64,000 nucleotides of DNA, from NCBI RefSeq assembly GCF_014237835.1, contig NZ_JACJVI010000011.1, positions 85,310-149,309 of the forward strand, given 5' to 3'. The notes under the pieces are model-generated. The model saw nothing but the letters and a program-made list of their open reading frames with translations. It was not told where the DNA came from and ran no database searches. Every line of letters begins with the position of its first letter. Within the stretch, counting starts at the first letter, position 1. The position numbers and the translations under genes are program-made. The stretch comes from Rhizobium sp. AQ_MP (lineage in GTDB: Bacteria; Pseudomonadota; Alphaproteobacteria; Rhizobiales; Rhizobiaceae). Positions 17,299-25,829 of this stretch are shown in pieces.

Positions 17299-17696
17299 AA
17301 CGAATGTCCCCGCTCGTGCACTGCATGCACGGCGCTGTTTCAATAGTCGTTTGTGGTAATCAGTCGTTGCGCTGCGTCACATTCGACAGGAGCAGGCGTA
17401 ATGGCGTTTCGCCATCACGAGGCGCGGGGTCTGCCAGGATCGGATGGCATCAAGAAATACAACTTGCATCTCGCTGACCTCCTTCTTTGGCTGCGGCCTT
17501 CGCTTCGAAGACCAGACATGGTTCGTCGTCAGTGTTCGAACCAGCACGCACAAGGTAGGTGCTGGGTCGGAATCCGTCAACGGGCGGATCAAGAAAAATA
17601 AAATAATTTTCTGTGACAGTCCGCGCTAGGCGAAAACACAGGAATTTTGATCCGGCATGGGAGAAATGCCGAAATATGATCTCACTTTGGGCAAAA
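17299..17696. other. Non-coding spacer of about 400 bp downstream of the MFS gene
   Basis: No convincing gene fills this gap. It contains the promoter region of the small antisense gene, a very AT-rich patch at 17590-17612 with the inverted repeat AGAAAA-N9-TTTTCT, and a possible micro-ORF listed separately. Confidence 0.5.
17377..17469 (-). CDS. Possible micro-ORF with a strong ribosome-binding site
   Basis: A 30-codon frame, MQVVFLDAIRSWQTPRL onward, ends at 17377. It is preceded by AAGGAGG eight bases before the ATG, the best Shine-Dalgarno match in the surrounding spacer. No family is recognised, and the frame may be chance. Confidence 0.25.
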   Translation of the reverse strand: MQVVFLDAIRSWQTPRLVMAKRHYACSCRM

Positions 17697-18917
17697 TTAC
17701 GCCATGCCGATGGCCGGCCGTTCGACAGCCTGTTCACGGATCGGCCAATGCACCACGGCCGCGAAGATCCCGAGCGCCACACCCAGCCACCAGACCTGGT
17801 CATAGGTGCCGAAATGGTCGTAGAGATAGCCGCCCATCCACACGCCGAGGAAGGAGCCGATCTGGTGGGACAGGAATACGAGCCCGCCCAGGAGGCCGAG
17901 ATGGCGCGTGCCGAACATGATCGCGACGAGCCCGTTGGTCGGCGGCACGGTTGATAGCCAGAGCAGGCCCATGACGGCTGCAAAGATCACGACCGAAGCC
18001 GGCGTCTGCGGCAGCAGCAGGAAGAGCGTCACCGTGATCGAACGTCCAATATAGATGAAGGCGAGGAAATAGGGCTTCGAATAGCGCTGCCCGATCCAGC
18101 CGGCGGCCAGCGAGCCTATGATGTTGAAGAAGCCGATCAGCGCCATGGCAATCACGGCGTAACGTGCCTCAATGCCGATATCGCCGAGATAGGCCGGGAA
18201 ATGCGCGGTGATGAAGGCCACCTGGAAGCCGCAGACGAAGAAGCCTGTCGTCAGCAAAAGATAGCTCTTGTGCGCAAACGCCTCCTTGAGCGCTTCGGCG
18301 ATCGTCTGCTGGTACTGGCTGCCGGATTGCGAGCCCGACTGCGCATTGCCGCGCAGGGGAAAGGCAAGCAACGGCACGACCAGCATCATGACAGCAATGA
18401 TGACGAGGCTGTCCGACCAGCCGAAGGCCGAGATGAAACCCTGGCTGAGCGGCGCAAACAGGAACATGCCGGCCGAACCGGCTGCCGTCCCGATGCCGAA
18501 CGCCATCGACCGCTGCTCGGGCGTCACATTGCGCGCAAAGGCCGAGAGGATGACGCTGAACGAGCCGGCACCGATCGCAAGGCCGATCAGCACGCCACCA
18601 CCCATATGCAGCCAGATCGGTGCTGTGGCATTTGCCATCATCACGAGGCCTGCCGCATAGAGCACGCCCGAGGCGGCGAGCACGCGGCCCGTGCCATATT
18701 TGTCGGCCAGCGCCCCGAAGAAGGGCTGGCTCAAGCCCCAGAACAGGTTCTGGAAGGCCATGGCAAGCCCGAATGTCGAACGATCCCAGCCCCGATCGGC
18801 AAGCATCGGCAACTGGAAGAAGCCCATCGCCGACCGTGGTCCGAAAGTCATCACGGCGATCAGCGATCCCGCGACAATGATGAGCCAGGGCATGGCGGGA
18901 CGGGCTGTGGTGGTCAT
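17697..18917 (-). CDS. MFS transporter
   Basis: A 406-residue major facilitator protein with about twelve hydrophobic segments. The loop 2-3 motif is recognisable as GALADKYGTGRVLAASG near residues 68-84, and the second half has the related GWIGQRYSKPYFL. A polar run SGSQSGSQYQQ marks the central cytoplasmic loop. The sequence resembles oxalate/formate-antiporter-like and monocarboxylate MFS members, but the substrate cannot be given. GAGGAGA precedes the ATG by about seven bases. It is monocistronic in this layout. Confidence 0.9.
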   Translation of the reverse strand: MTTTARPAMPWLIIVAGSLIAVMTFGPRSAMGFFQLPMLADRGWDRSTFGLAMAFQNLFWGLSQPFFGALADKYGTGRVLAASGVLYAAGLVMMANATAPIWLHMGGGVLIGLAIGAGSFSVILSAFARNVTPEQRSMAFGIGTAAGSAGMFLFAPLSQGFISAFGWSDSLVIIAVMMLVVPLLAFPLRGNAQSGSQSGSQYQQTIAEALKEAFAHKSYLLLTTGFFVCGFQVAFITAHFPAYLGDIGIEARYAVIAMALIGFFNIIGSLAAGWIGQRYSKPYFLAFIYIGRSITVTLFLLLPQTPASVVIFAAVMGLLWLSTVPPTNGLVAIMFGTRHLGLLGGLVFLSHQIGSFLGVWMGGYLYDHFGTYDQVWWLGVALGIFAAVVHWPIREQAVERPAIGMA

Positions 18918-19040
18918 CGGGGATTCTCCTCTGTCAACAGCACATTAGTGCAGTCGATCGATGAGCAGAAACGCCTTTTGATGAACTGGCCATCAGGGGA
19001 TTTGATGAATGTCAGATGGGTGGCGGACGTGGGGGGCTCG

Positions 19041-19086
19041 ATCCTTCGAGGCCCCTGCTGCGCAGGGGCACCTCAGGATGAGGGGG
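19041..19086 (+). repeat. Palindromic intergenic element, copy 1
   Basis: It begins ATCCTTCGAGG, contains the inner hairpin GCCCCTGCTGCGCAGGGGC, and ends CCTCAGGATGAGGG. The outer ends are also complementary (ATCCT..GAGG with CCTCAGGAT), so the copy can fold into one long stem. Confidence 0.85.
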
Positions 19087-19127
19087 CTGCGGAGCAGGAT
19101 CTCGGAGGCTCGGTCACCGGCGTGACT

Positions 19128-19176
19128 GGATCCTTCGAGGCCCTTGCTTTCGCAAGGACACCTCAGGATGAGGGGT
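19128..19176 (+). repeat. Palindromic intergenic element, copy 2
   Basis: Same ends as copy 1. The inner arm differs (CCCTTGCTTTCGCAAGGAC), but pairing is preserved by matched changes on both sides. Confidence 0.85.
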
Positions 19177-19262
19177 GCAGTGCTGGCCGGTGCCATACAG
19201 TTCCCAGCAGCCGGCCTCACTGTCGCATCGACTACGCTGCCATCTTCTGAAAGCTGGGCGGC

Positions 19263-19322
19263 AAACGATCAGCCCTCATCCTGAGGTGGGAGCCAAGCGA
19301 CCCTCGAAGGACGAGGGCGGGT
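19263..19322 (-). repeat. Palindromic intergenic element, copy 3 (inverted)
   Basis: The reverse-orientation form, reading CCCTCATCCTGAGGTGGGAG and then CCCTCGAAGGACGAGGGCGG on the + strand. It supplies the stop codon and last residues of the GIY-YIG remnant. Its flank AAACGATCAG is shared with copy 5. Confidence 0.8.
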
Positions 19323-19657
19323 GGGGGCACCCGCCAACCGCTTGACCGGACCCCGGCGCGACAAGTCCGGAAGGATTTCATAGGCATAGGCGATCAGCGC
19401 TTCCTTCTTCTGCCTGTTCCATCCCTTGATTTGTCGCTCGCGTGCGATGGCGTCGAGGATGCGGTCGTAGCTTTCCGTGAAGACCAGTTCCACGGGTCGG
19501 CGTCTGGAAGTGTAGCCGTCAAGGTGCCAGCGTTATGCTCCCAGAGCCGCGCCTCAATGTTCTGCTTCGTCAGTCCCGTGTAATAGGAGCCATCGCTGCA
19601 GCGAAGGATGTAGACGGTGACCTCTATAGGAGTGACCTCCAAAAACACCGGCTTCAT
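19269..19657 (-). pseudogene. Frameshifted GIY-YIG nuclease
   Basis: From the ATG at 19657 the frame reads MKPVF...VTVYILRCSDGSYYTGLTKQNIE then ARLWEHNAG, the N-terminal part of the short GIY-YIG proteins with their YIL and YTG motifs. Near 19521 the frame slips by one base. Restoring one T gives DGYTSRRRPVELVFTESYDR and then ILDAIARERQIKGWNRQKKE, the expected second half with the catalytic glutamate. After the family ends, the frame continues into a palindromic repeat that provides the C-terminus and stop. I infer a single-base deletion in an otherwise complete gene; a sequencing error is the main alternative. It lies downstream of the MOSC gene on the same strand. Confidence 0.85.
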
Positions 19658-19756
19658 GGTCGCGCGACTTTGCCTTCTGTACAACTCCGCAATCTATGGG
19701 GTTCTTCCATAGTCCGATGTCTTTATGTGCGAGTTCATTGCAAGGCGGTAGCTGCC

Positions 19757-19805
19757 GGATCCTTCGAGGCCCTTGCTGACGCAAGGGCACCTCAGGATGA
19801 GGGGC
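19757..19805 (+). repeat. Palindromic intergenic element, copy 4
   Basis: ATCCTTCGAGGC at the left, inner arm CCCTTGCTGACGCAAGGGC, CCTCAGGATGAGGGG at the right; nearly the same as copy 2. Confidence 0.85.
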
Positions 19806-19888
19806 GCAGATGTACGCAGGTCAAAGGCTGTGAGAAGCTCGGCTCCGTTGACCTGCCGTTTGCGTCGAGATTGATGGAACCAGCTTGT

Positions 19889-19951
19889 AAACGATCAGCC
19901 CTCATCCTGAGGTGGGAGCGCAGCGACCCTCGAAGGACGAGGGCGGGTGGC
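19889..19951 (-). repeat. Palindromic intergenic element, copy 5 (inverted)
   Basis: Almost identical to copy 3 over about 60 bp, including the AAACGATCAG flank. The two form direct repeats that bracket the GIY-YIG remnant and copy 4. It lies 17 bp past the MOSC stop and may end that transcript. Confidence 0.85.
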
Positions 19952-19968
19952 AATCGTCTTGATCAATC

Positions 19969-20814
19969 TCACCGCCCCTTGATCGCCCAGCGCTCTCGAC
20001 TGCCAAGCACCGTCACCGCATCTCCGACCCGCACCAGACCTTCGCCGCGCGGCACGGCATTCCAGCCGAAGAGCGGCCCTGGCACCCGCCTGTCGGCGGA
20101 CATCCTCAGACGTCCCATGGCCGGCATCGGGTTGGCGCCCTCGCGCGAGCCGGTCTGCTGGTCCTGGGTGGTCATGATGCAGCGTGGGCAGGGTTTGACG
20201 AAATCGAAGCGGATGCCGCCGATCTCGAGACCGGTCCAGGCGTCTTCCGCCCAGGGCTCGTCGCAGTCGAGCACGATGTTCGGACGGAAGCGATCCATGC
20301 CGACAGAGCCTTCGCCATGCCGTCCCATATCCTCGTTCAACGCCCGAAGTGAGCCGCTTGTGGTGACGAGGATCTGGTAGCCATCGGCAAAGCCCATCGG
20401 CGAGCCTTCGCCTGCCCATTCCGGATTGGCGTCGCGGCGGCTTTCAGCATCGATGAAGACCAGTTTCACCGGCCGTCCGAACCACTCCGACAGCGCGTCA
20501 TTGACGCTCTCATGGGCAACAGCGGCGCTGACGATCGAGCGCCAGATCGCCACATCCATGCGCGACTCCGGCTGTGGCGGGGCGACGAGGATCTCGCGTC
20601 CGTCATCGAGGCTGAGCGTCAGGGAGGTAGCAGCCGGAAGCGCAGTCAGGCGGGCCAGCTCCGGCAGCTCCCGCTGCGTGATGAACTGCCCGTCGGGATC
20701 GACCAGCATCATGCGCCGATCGCCGGAAAGCCCCATGGCATCGATACGGGTTTGCGTCAGGGCAACGCCGCGTGCGCTCTTGAACGGGTAGATAAGGAGA
20801 TCGGTAACCTGCAT
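19969..20814 (-). CDS. MOSC domain protein (YcbX/mARC-like)
   Basis: A 281-residue protein with an N-terminal MOSC beta-barrel domain (MQVTDLLIYPFKSARGVAL, then GLSGDRRMMLVDPDGQFITQ) and a C-terminal MOSC domain with FRPNIVLDCDEPWAEDAW and the molybdenum-ligand cysteine in FVKPCPRCIMTTQD. This is the layout of mARC and the core of YcbX, molybdenum-sulfurated enzymes that reduce N-hydroxylated compounds. YcbX also carries a C-terminal ferredoxin domain, which is absent here, so a separate electron donor would be needed. It follows the HD gene by 15 bp, in one apparent operon with DUF2339. Confidence 0.9.
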   Translation of the reverse strand: MQVTDLLIYPFKSARGVALTQTRIDAMGLSGDRRMMLVDPDGQFITQRELPELARLTALPAATSLTLSLDDGREILVAPPQPESRMDVAIWRSIVSAAVAHESVNDALSEWFGRPVKLVFIDAESRRDANPEWAGEGSPMGFADGYQILVTTSGSLRALNEDMGRHGEGSVGMDRFRPNIVLDCDEPWAEDAWTGLEIGGIRFDFVKPCPRCIMTTQDQQTGSREGANPMPAMGRLRMSADRRVPGPLFGWNAVPRGEGLVRVGDAVTVLGSRERWAIKGR

Positions 20815-20829
20815 GGTGCTTTGCCTTGT

Positions 20830-21513
20830 TCAGATTTCGTCGCGGAAAAGGGTGAGGAAAAGGTTCAGCCGCTCGTGCCGCTCCCGGGCGAGTTTGGCGC
20901 CCGTCGCCGTCTGGAAGCCATCGGAGAGTTTCAGGAGCTTCGCCGGAAAATGGTCGATCGCATAGGACCGGTCGTCGAGCGGCCGATGCTCGGCGCCGGG
21001 GTCGGCGGGGTGGTACAGTCCCGACCCCATGCGCCCGGCGATATAGAAGCAGCGCGCCACGCCGACCATGCCGATCGCATCGAGCCGATCGGCATCCTGC
21101 AACATCTTCGCTTCCAGCGTTTCCGGCGGAATATTGGCGGAAAAGCTGTGGGTGAGGATCGCATGGGCAACGGCCGCAATCTTCTCGTCGGGCCAGCCGA
21201 GCCCCACCAGAATGCCGCTGGCCTTTTCTGCTGCGAGCCGCGAGGCCTGCGAGCGGAGCGGCGAGCTTTTCTCGACCGCGACGCAGTCATGCAGCAACAC
21301 GGCCGCCGCGAGGATTTGCGGATCGCCGCCTTCGCCGGCCTGGATCTTCATGGCGTTCTTGAAGACGCGGTGAATATGGGCAAGGTCATGCGAGCCATCG
21401 TCGCCTTCGGTCGCGTGGTCGAGCAGATCGGCGGCGAGCACCTGGTGCGGGGCGAAGTCGGCGGCGGTGAGAAGGGCGGTCAAGGCAGAGTCCCCATTGC
21501 GGTGAGCCCGCAT
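20830..21513 (-). CDS. HD-domain phosphohydrolase
   Basis: A 227-residue HD protein. The metal ligands are visible in order: H in DGSHDLAHIHRVF, the HD pair in AAVLLHDCVAVEK, and the distal D in MLQDADRLDAIG. HD proteins of this size, like the YedJ type, act on phosphate esters of nucleotides or related compounds; the substrate here is unknown. It lies 37 bp after the DUF2339 gene and 15 bp before the MOSC gene, all in the same direction. Confidence 0.88.
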   Translation of the reverse strand: MRAHRNGDSALTALLTAADFAPHQVLAADLLDHATEGDDGSHDLAHIHRVFKNAMKIQAGEGGDPQILAAAVLLHDCVAVEKSSPLRSQASRLAAEKASGILVGLGWPDEKIAAVAHAILTHSFSANIPPETLEAKMLQDADRLDAIGMVGVARCFYIAGRMGSGLYHPADPGAEHRPLDDRSYAIDHFPAKLLKLSDGFQTATGAKLARERHERLNLFLTLFRDEI

Positions 21514-21550
21514 CTAGCCTTGCGAGCGCCCTCTGTTCAACCGTCCCCCA

Positions 21551-24316
21551 TCAGATCCCTGTCGGTGCTTCGTCCTCCTCCGAGGCTGGCGAAGGCACGG
21601 ACTTGCGGCTCAGGATCTTCTGATAGAAGAGCCCGATGCCGATCAGCACGAAGCCGAGGCCGATGAAGGAGAGGGCCCGCAGCACGCCTTCGAGATTGGC
21701 CATGTCGATCAGGAAGACCTTGGCGACCGTAAGGATGACGATGACCGCAGAGGCAATGCGCAGGCTTCTGGCATCGAAGCGAGATCCGAGCGCCAGAAGA
21801 CCGACGCCGATGGCGAGCCAGGCCACCGAATAACTGTAGGTCTCCGCTTGCTCGAAACCCTTCCAAAAGGCGATGAACTCGCCCTGCCAGAAGCGCCGGA
21901 CCGAAAACGTCACCCAGGCAAAACCGAGCACCGCCCCTGAAAGCGCGAGCAGCACCACATAGGGCAGGGGCCGCTTGTCACGCGCATGAAAGGCAAGGCC
22001 CGCATAGGCGAGGCCGGGCAGGAGATAACCGATCATGAGCAGGTTGATCAGCGGCCAACTGCCGGTGCTCTCGCCGGTGAAATAGGGATTGAGCGCCCCG
22101 AGATGCAGGCTCACCGTCTGGGCGATGGCGACTCCGCCCGCGACCATCGAGCCATAGCGGAAGACGGGGCTCGGTGACTTCAGGTCGAGCGTCATCAGGA
22201 TGCCCGAAAGGCCGGCGACGAGCAGCGTGTAGATCGACTGTTCCCCGAGTGTCGGCGCTGACGAATCGAGCACGCCGCCGTTCATGGCATGACGGACCAG
22301 GATGGCGATTGCGAGCAGCCCGAGAAGGCTGGCAAGACCCTGCAACGCATTGCGCACCCGGTTGCCCGGCCAGTTGCGCATCTCGTAGGCCGAGAGAAGG
22401 GCAAGAAGCGCCGGGATGCCGTATCCCGGAAGCAGCTGGTTGAGGAAGGGCGTCCGCGAGAGCGCCTCTGCACCGACAAGCGTCGGATCCCAGCCGATGC
22501 GGAAGAGCACGCCGACAAGCGCGGTCACCATGATCCACGGCAGCCCGCTCCAGCCCCGCTTGCGGCTTGCCATGAGATAGGCAAAGCCGAGCAGCGCCAG
22601 CAGGATCGTCGTGACCACGCCGTCGGTCAGCGTATGCAGCGCAAGCGCATAGGCCGCGAAACTGCCTGTCAGCAGTACATCGACACCACGCCGGAAGGCG
22701 GGGAGCGCGCCCTTGCGGTCCAGGAATTCGCAAGCCCCGAGCAGAACAGTCCCGAGCCCGATGCCGAAGATGCCGTGCAGCCAGTCGCGGGCATAGATCC
22801 CGTAGAAAACAAAGCTGATGGTGGCGAGCAGGACAGGCAGACCAGCCGCAATCACGGCCCAGACCGTCGAGAAGAGCGGATCCTCTGCGAACCGTCTGCG
22901 GATATGCGCAAGGCCGATGAACAGGAAGACGGCGGCGAGGCCGAGCAGCACATACATGGCGGTGACGTCCAGCGCCGGCAGGCTGGTTTTGACGATGTCC
23001 CACCCGAGCAGCATGGCCTGAGCCTGTCCCACCATGCCGGTTTCCACGATGGCCGCGAGCAAGGCTCCGGCGGCTGAAATGGCAGTTGGCCAGAAGGCGC
23101 CGTGGCGTGCGCTACCCGCGGCGGCAAGCGCTGCGATCAACGCGGCAAGTCCGAAGAGCGGGAAGACGTCGGTTACAACGCGCTCCAGCATCACCAGCGC
23201 CGGCAAGACAACGGCGAGCGACAGGGTAAGGTCGAGGCCGACAGGACCTGACGACATCCGCCGCCCGAGCGCGTCGAACGACAGGCGCGCTTCCGGCTCT
23301 GCCGGATCCTCGCCGGCACGACCCGGCCAGATCAGCATCCAGGCGGCGACCATGGCAAGAAGAGACAGCGCGATCGGCGTGATCTCGGATGTGTCGATGA
23401 GTGCCACCAGAGCCCAGATGCCGAGAAGGGCCTGTGCGATCGCCGGTACGATCAGCCAGCCCTTAAGGCGCGAGGCAAGCGAGGTCGCGACCTGGGCCAC
23501 CGTAAGATAGATGAACAGCGTCCAGAGGTTCGGCGAGGGCGTCGATATGAGGAGTGGGGTGAGCATGGAGCCGGCCAGCCCAAGCCCAGCCAGCGCCTGC
23601 CCATGCAGGAGCGACAGGCCGAGCACGCCGAACGCCGAGAGTGCCAGCAAAATGAAGGCGAGCGTTGGACCGATGAACTCGTAGATGCCATGCGCGGCAT
23701 AGACAGCGCCGAACAGCGAGACGGCACCTGCAGCCGTCAGGATTCCCGGCACCATGGCATTGGCATAGAGGGCTTCGGCCTTCGGCAGCGCCCTGCGGCG
23801 GATGAGCTCTCCGACCGCGACCAAAACGAGGCCGAAAAGGGCGGCAAGCGTCAGGCGCACACCGGGGCCGAGCAGGCCGCTTTCGATCGAGTAGCGCACG
23901 AGAAACACGCCACCCAACGCCAGGGCCAGGCCACCGGCCCAGACGGCCCAGCGGGCTCCGAGCAGGTTTTCGAGGCTTTCCGTGGGGGCGGCGGCCGTGG
24001 CTTTGCCGCTGGCTCCCGGGTTGAGGGAGGCAGCTTGTTCATCCGCCGGCGCGGTCGCTGCGCTCTGACGTGGCGGTTGGCCGAGCGGGACCTCGTCCGA
24101 GACCAGTGTCTCTGCGGGCGCTTCCGGAAGAGTGGCCTCAACCGGCTCTTCCGGCGCCACCGGGATGGCAGGGGGCGCCGCCAAGGCGCCGCTCATCCTG
24201 AGCAGCCGCTCTCGAACCTCTCCGAGTTCCTTCTCGAGGCGGTCGATACGCTTGGCCGCACCCCGGTTGATGACAAAGAGAACGCCGATCAGGATCAGCG
24301 GCAACAGTTCGAACAT
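21551..24316 (-). CDS. DUF2339 large polytopic membrane protein
   Basis: A 921-residue protein. The first segment MFELLPLILIGVLFVINRG anchors the N-terminus. A coiled-coil-like stretch (AKRIDRLEKELGEVRERLLR) and a low-complexity Pro/Ala/Glu linker follow. From about residue 120 onward the chain is almost entirely hydrophobic helices, roughly two dozen, starting with LGARWAVWAGGLALALGGVF, the hallmark of DUF2339. The function is unknown. The 230 bp between this start and nadA contain the divergent promoters and the nadA operator. Confidence 0.9.
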   Translation of the reverse strand: MFELLPLILIGVLFVINRGAAKRIDRLEKELGEVRERLLRMSGALAAPPAIPVAPEEPVEATLPEAPAETLVSDEVPLGQPPRQSAATAPADEQAASLNPGASGKATAAAPTESLENLLGARWAVWAGGLALALGGVFLVRYSIESGLLGPGVRLTLAALFGLVLVAVGELIRRRALPKAEALYANAMVPGILTAAGAVSLFGAVYAAHGIYEFIGPTLAFILLALSAFGVLGLSLLHGQALAGLGLAGSMLTPLLISTPSPNLWTLFIYLTVAQVATSLASRLKGWLIVPAIAQALLGIWALVALIDTSEITPIALSLLAMVAAWMLIWPGRAGEDPAEPEARLSFDALGRRMSSGPVGLDLTLSLAVVLPALVMLERVVTDVFPLFGLAALIAALAAAGSARHGAFWPTAISAAGALLAAIVETGMVGQAQAMLLGWDIVKTSLPALDVTAMYVLLGLAAVFLFIGLAHIRRRFAEDPLFSTVWAVIAAGLPVLLATISFVFYGIYARDWLHGIFGIGLGTVLLGACEFLDRKGALPAFRRGVDVLLTGSFAAYALALHTLTDGVVTTILLALLGFAYLMASRKRGWSGLPWIMVTALVGVLFRIGWDPTLVGAEALSRTPFLNQLLPGYGIPALLALLSAYEMRNWPGNRVRNALQGLASLLGLLAIAILVRHAMNGGVLDSSAPTLGEQSIYTLLVAGLSGILMTLDLKSPSPVFRYGSMVAGGVAIAQTVSLHLGALNPYFTGESTGSWPLINLLMIGYLLPGLAYAGLAFHARDKRPLPYVVLLALSGAVLGFAWVTFSVRRFWQGEFIAFWKGFEQAETYSYSVAWLAIGVGLLALGSRFDARSLRIASAVIVILTVAKVFLIDMANLEGVLRALSFIGLGFVLIGIGLFYQKILSRKSVPSPASEEDEAPTGI

Positions 24317-24508
24317 TGGGCCTCGCAGAGCCTTGCCTCAAGGAGCAGCCAAACTAACGTTTTTCCCGGTGAGGGAAAGCGCTGTGCATCACGCGGCGGT
24401 TATGGTGGACCTCGAGGCGTGAAGACGAGCCCAAAACCTCGCTTGCAATCCCACCCGAAACTTTCTACATCGGCACTACCGGCGATCGCCGGTTTTCTTT
24501 GGCACTTA

Positions 24509-24529
24509 TTATGCTCAGTTTGAGCATAA
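24509..24529. promoter_or_regulatory. Inverted repeat upstream of nadA, candidate NadQ operator
   Basis: TTATGCTCA and its exact complement TGAGCATAA are separated by GTT, ending 18 bases before the chosen nadA start. No second copy of this repeat was found in the window. NadQ, a NAD repressor of Rhizobiales, is encoded about 6 kb downstream (30565-31545), and control of nadABC is its known role in the group. A match to the published NadQ motif is my inference from position and symmetry. Binding so close to the start would block transcription or initiation. Confidence 0.75.
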
Positions 24530-24547
24530 ATAATGGAGGAGATGGCC

Positions 24548-25618
24548 ATGGAAGCGCAGACCCTGCCGCAAACCAGTACCGGATTTCGCACCGCAGCCGA
24601 GCGCTTCGGCGTCTGGGAACGGCCAGATCTGACCTACACGCCTGCCGTGGCCAAGGAGACGGAGCACCTCTATGGGCGTGTCCGCGATTTCATCCCGGCG
24701 ATCGAGTGGCCGGTTTTCGCCCCCTATATCCATGCCATCAACCGGCTGAAAAAGGAGCGCGGCGCAGTCATCCTCGCGCACAACTACCAGACGCCGGAGA
24801 TCTTCCACTGCGTCGCCGACATCAAGGGTGATTCACTACAGCTCGCTCGCGATGCGGTCAGCGTCGATGCCGAGATCATCGTCCAGTGCGGTGTGCATTT
24901 CATGGCCGAGACCTCGAAGCTGCTCAATCCGGACAAGACGGTGCTGATCCCAGATGGCCGCGCCGGCTGCTCGCTGTCGGAATCCATCACCGGTGCCGAT
25001 GTCCGCCTGCTGCGAGAGCGTTATCCCGGCGTGCCCGTCGTCACCTATGTCAACACCTCGGCCGACGTGAAGGCGGAGACCGACATCTGCTGCACCTCGG
25101 CCAATGCCGTCGACGTGGTCAACAGCTTCGACAGCGATACGGTGCTCTGCATCCCCGACGAGTATCTGGCGATGAACGTCGCCAACCAGACGACAAAGAA
25201 GATCCTCACCTGGAAGGGGCATTGCGAGGTGCATGAGCGCTTCACCGCGGACGAACTGCTCGAATACAAGAAGGCCGATCCGCGCATCGAGATCGTCGCC
25301 CATCCGGAATGCCATCCGAGCGTGCTCGCCGTGTCGGACTATGCCGGCTCGACCAAGGGCATGATCGACTACGTCAAGACCAAGCGCCCAGCCCGTGTCC
25401 TCCTGGTCACCGAATGCTCGATGGCCTCCAACATCCAGGCGGAAGTTCGCGACGTCGATTTCGTCAAACCCTGCAATCTCTGTCCGCACATGAAGCGCAT
25501 CACCCTGCCGAAGATCCTCGACAGCCTGCTGTTCATGGCGGAGGAAGTGACGGTCGATCCGGCTATTGCGGGCCGCGCAAGGATTGCGGTGGAGCGGATG
25601 ATCAATCTGAAGAATTGA
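24548..25618 (+). CDS. nadA: Quinolinate synthase
   Basis: A 356-residue NadA that joins iminoaspartate with dihydroxyacetone phosphate to make quinolinate, using an oxygen-sensitive 4Fe-4S cluster. Family phrases include [33 protein letters not shown] with the first cluster cysteine, [20 protein letters not shown], and [20 protein letters not shown] with the last. Three in-frame ATGs occur (24533, 24542, 24548). I chose 24548 because GGAGGAG ends six bases before it. It should form a pathway unit with nadB and nadC, but an unrelated gene now separates it from nadB. Confidence 0.96.
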   Translation: MEAQTLPQTSTGFRTAAERFGVWERPDLTYTPAVAKETEHLYGRVRDFIPAIEWPVFAPYIHAINRLKKERGAVILAHNYQTPEIFHCVADIKGDSLQLARDAVSVDAEIIVQCGVHFMAETSKLLNPDKTVLIPDGRAGCSLSESITGADVRLLRERYPGVPVVTYVNTSADVKAETDICCTSANAVDVVNSFDSDTVLCIPDEYLAMNVANQTTKKILTWKGHCEVHERFTADELLEYKKADPRIEIVAHPECHPSVLAVSDYAGSTKGMIDYVKTKRPARVLLVTECSMASNIQAEVRDVDFVKPCNLCPHMKRITLPKILDSLLFMAEEVTVDPAIAGRARIAVERMINLKN

Positions 25619-25829
25619 AGTTTGGCGAGCTTTGTTGTCTCATGGGAATACAAAATGTTTCGAAGGGTGTCTGCTATGAATGGTCCTCTGCCACCACTTC
25701 TGTAACCGACGGTCCAGTATCGGATGTCCTGGGGCCTCGCCGCTCCGGCTCTCATTGTGGGCTCCCTCGATCATTGCGTCTCAGCGGTGCCTCTCTCATT
25801 TCGAAGTTCTTCGCGACTCGGAGGCATTG

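Noticed and set aside
17450..17983. Minus-strand frame of 177 codons over the MFS end and spacer
   Set aside because: It overlaps the MFS gene in another frame; the part in the spacer shows no family similarity.
24479..24500. ACCGGCGATCGCCGGT followed by TTTTC upstream of nadA
   Set aside because: It resembles a terminator, but no + strand gene ends upstream and the palindrome has no loop; probably chance or part of the leader.
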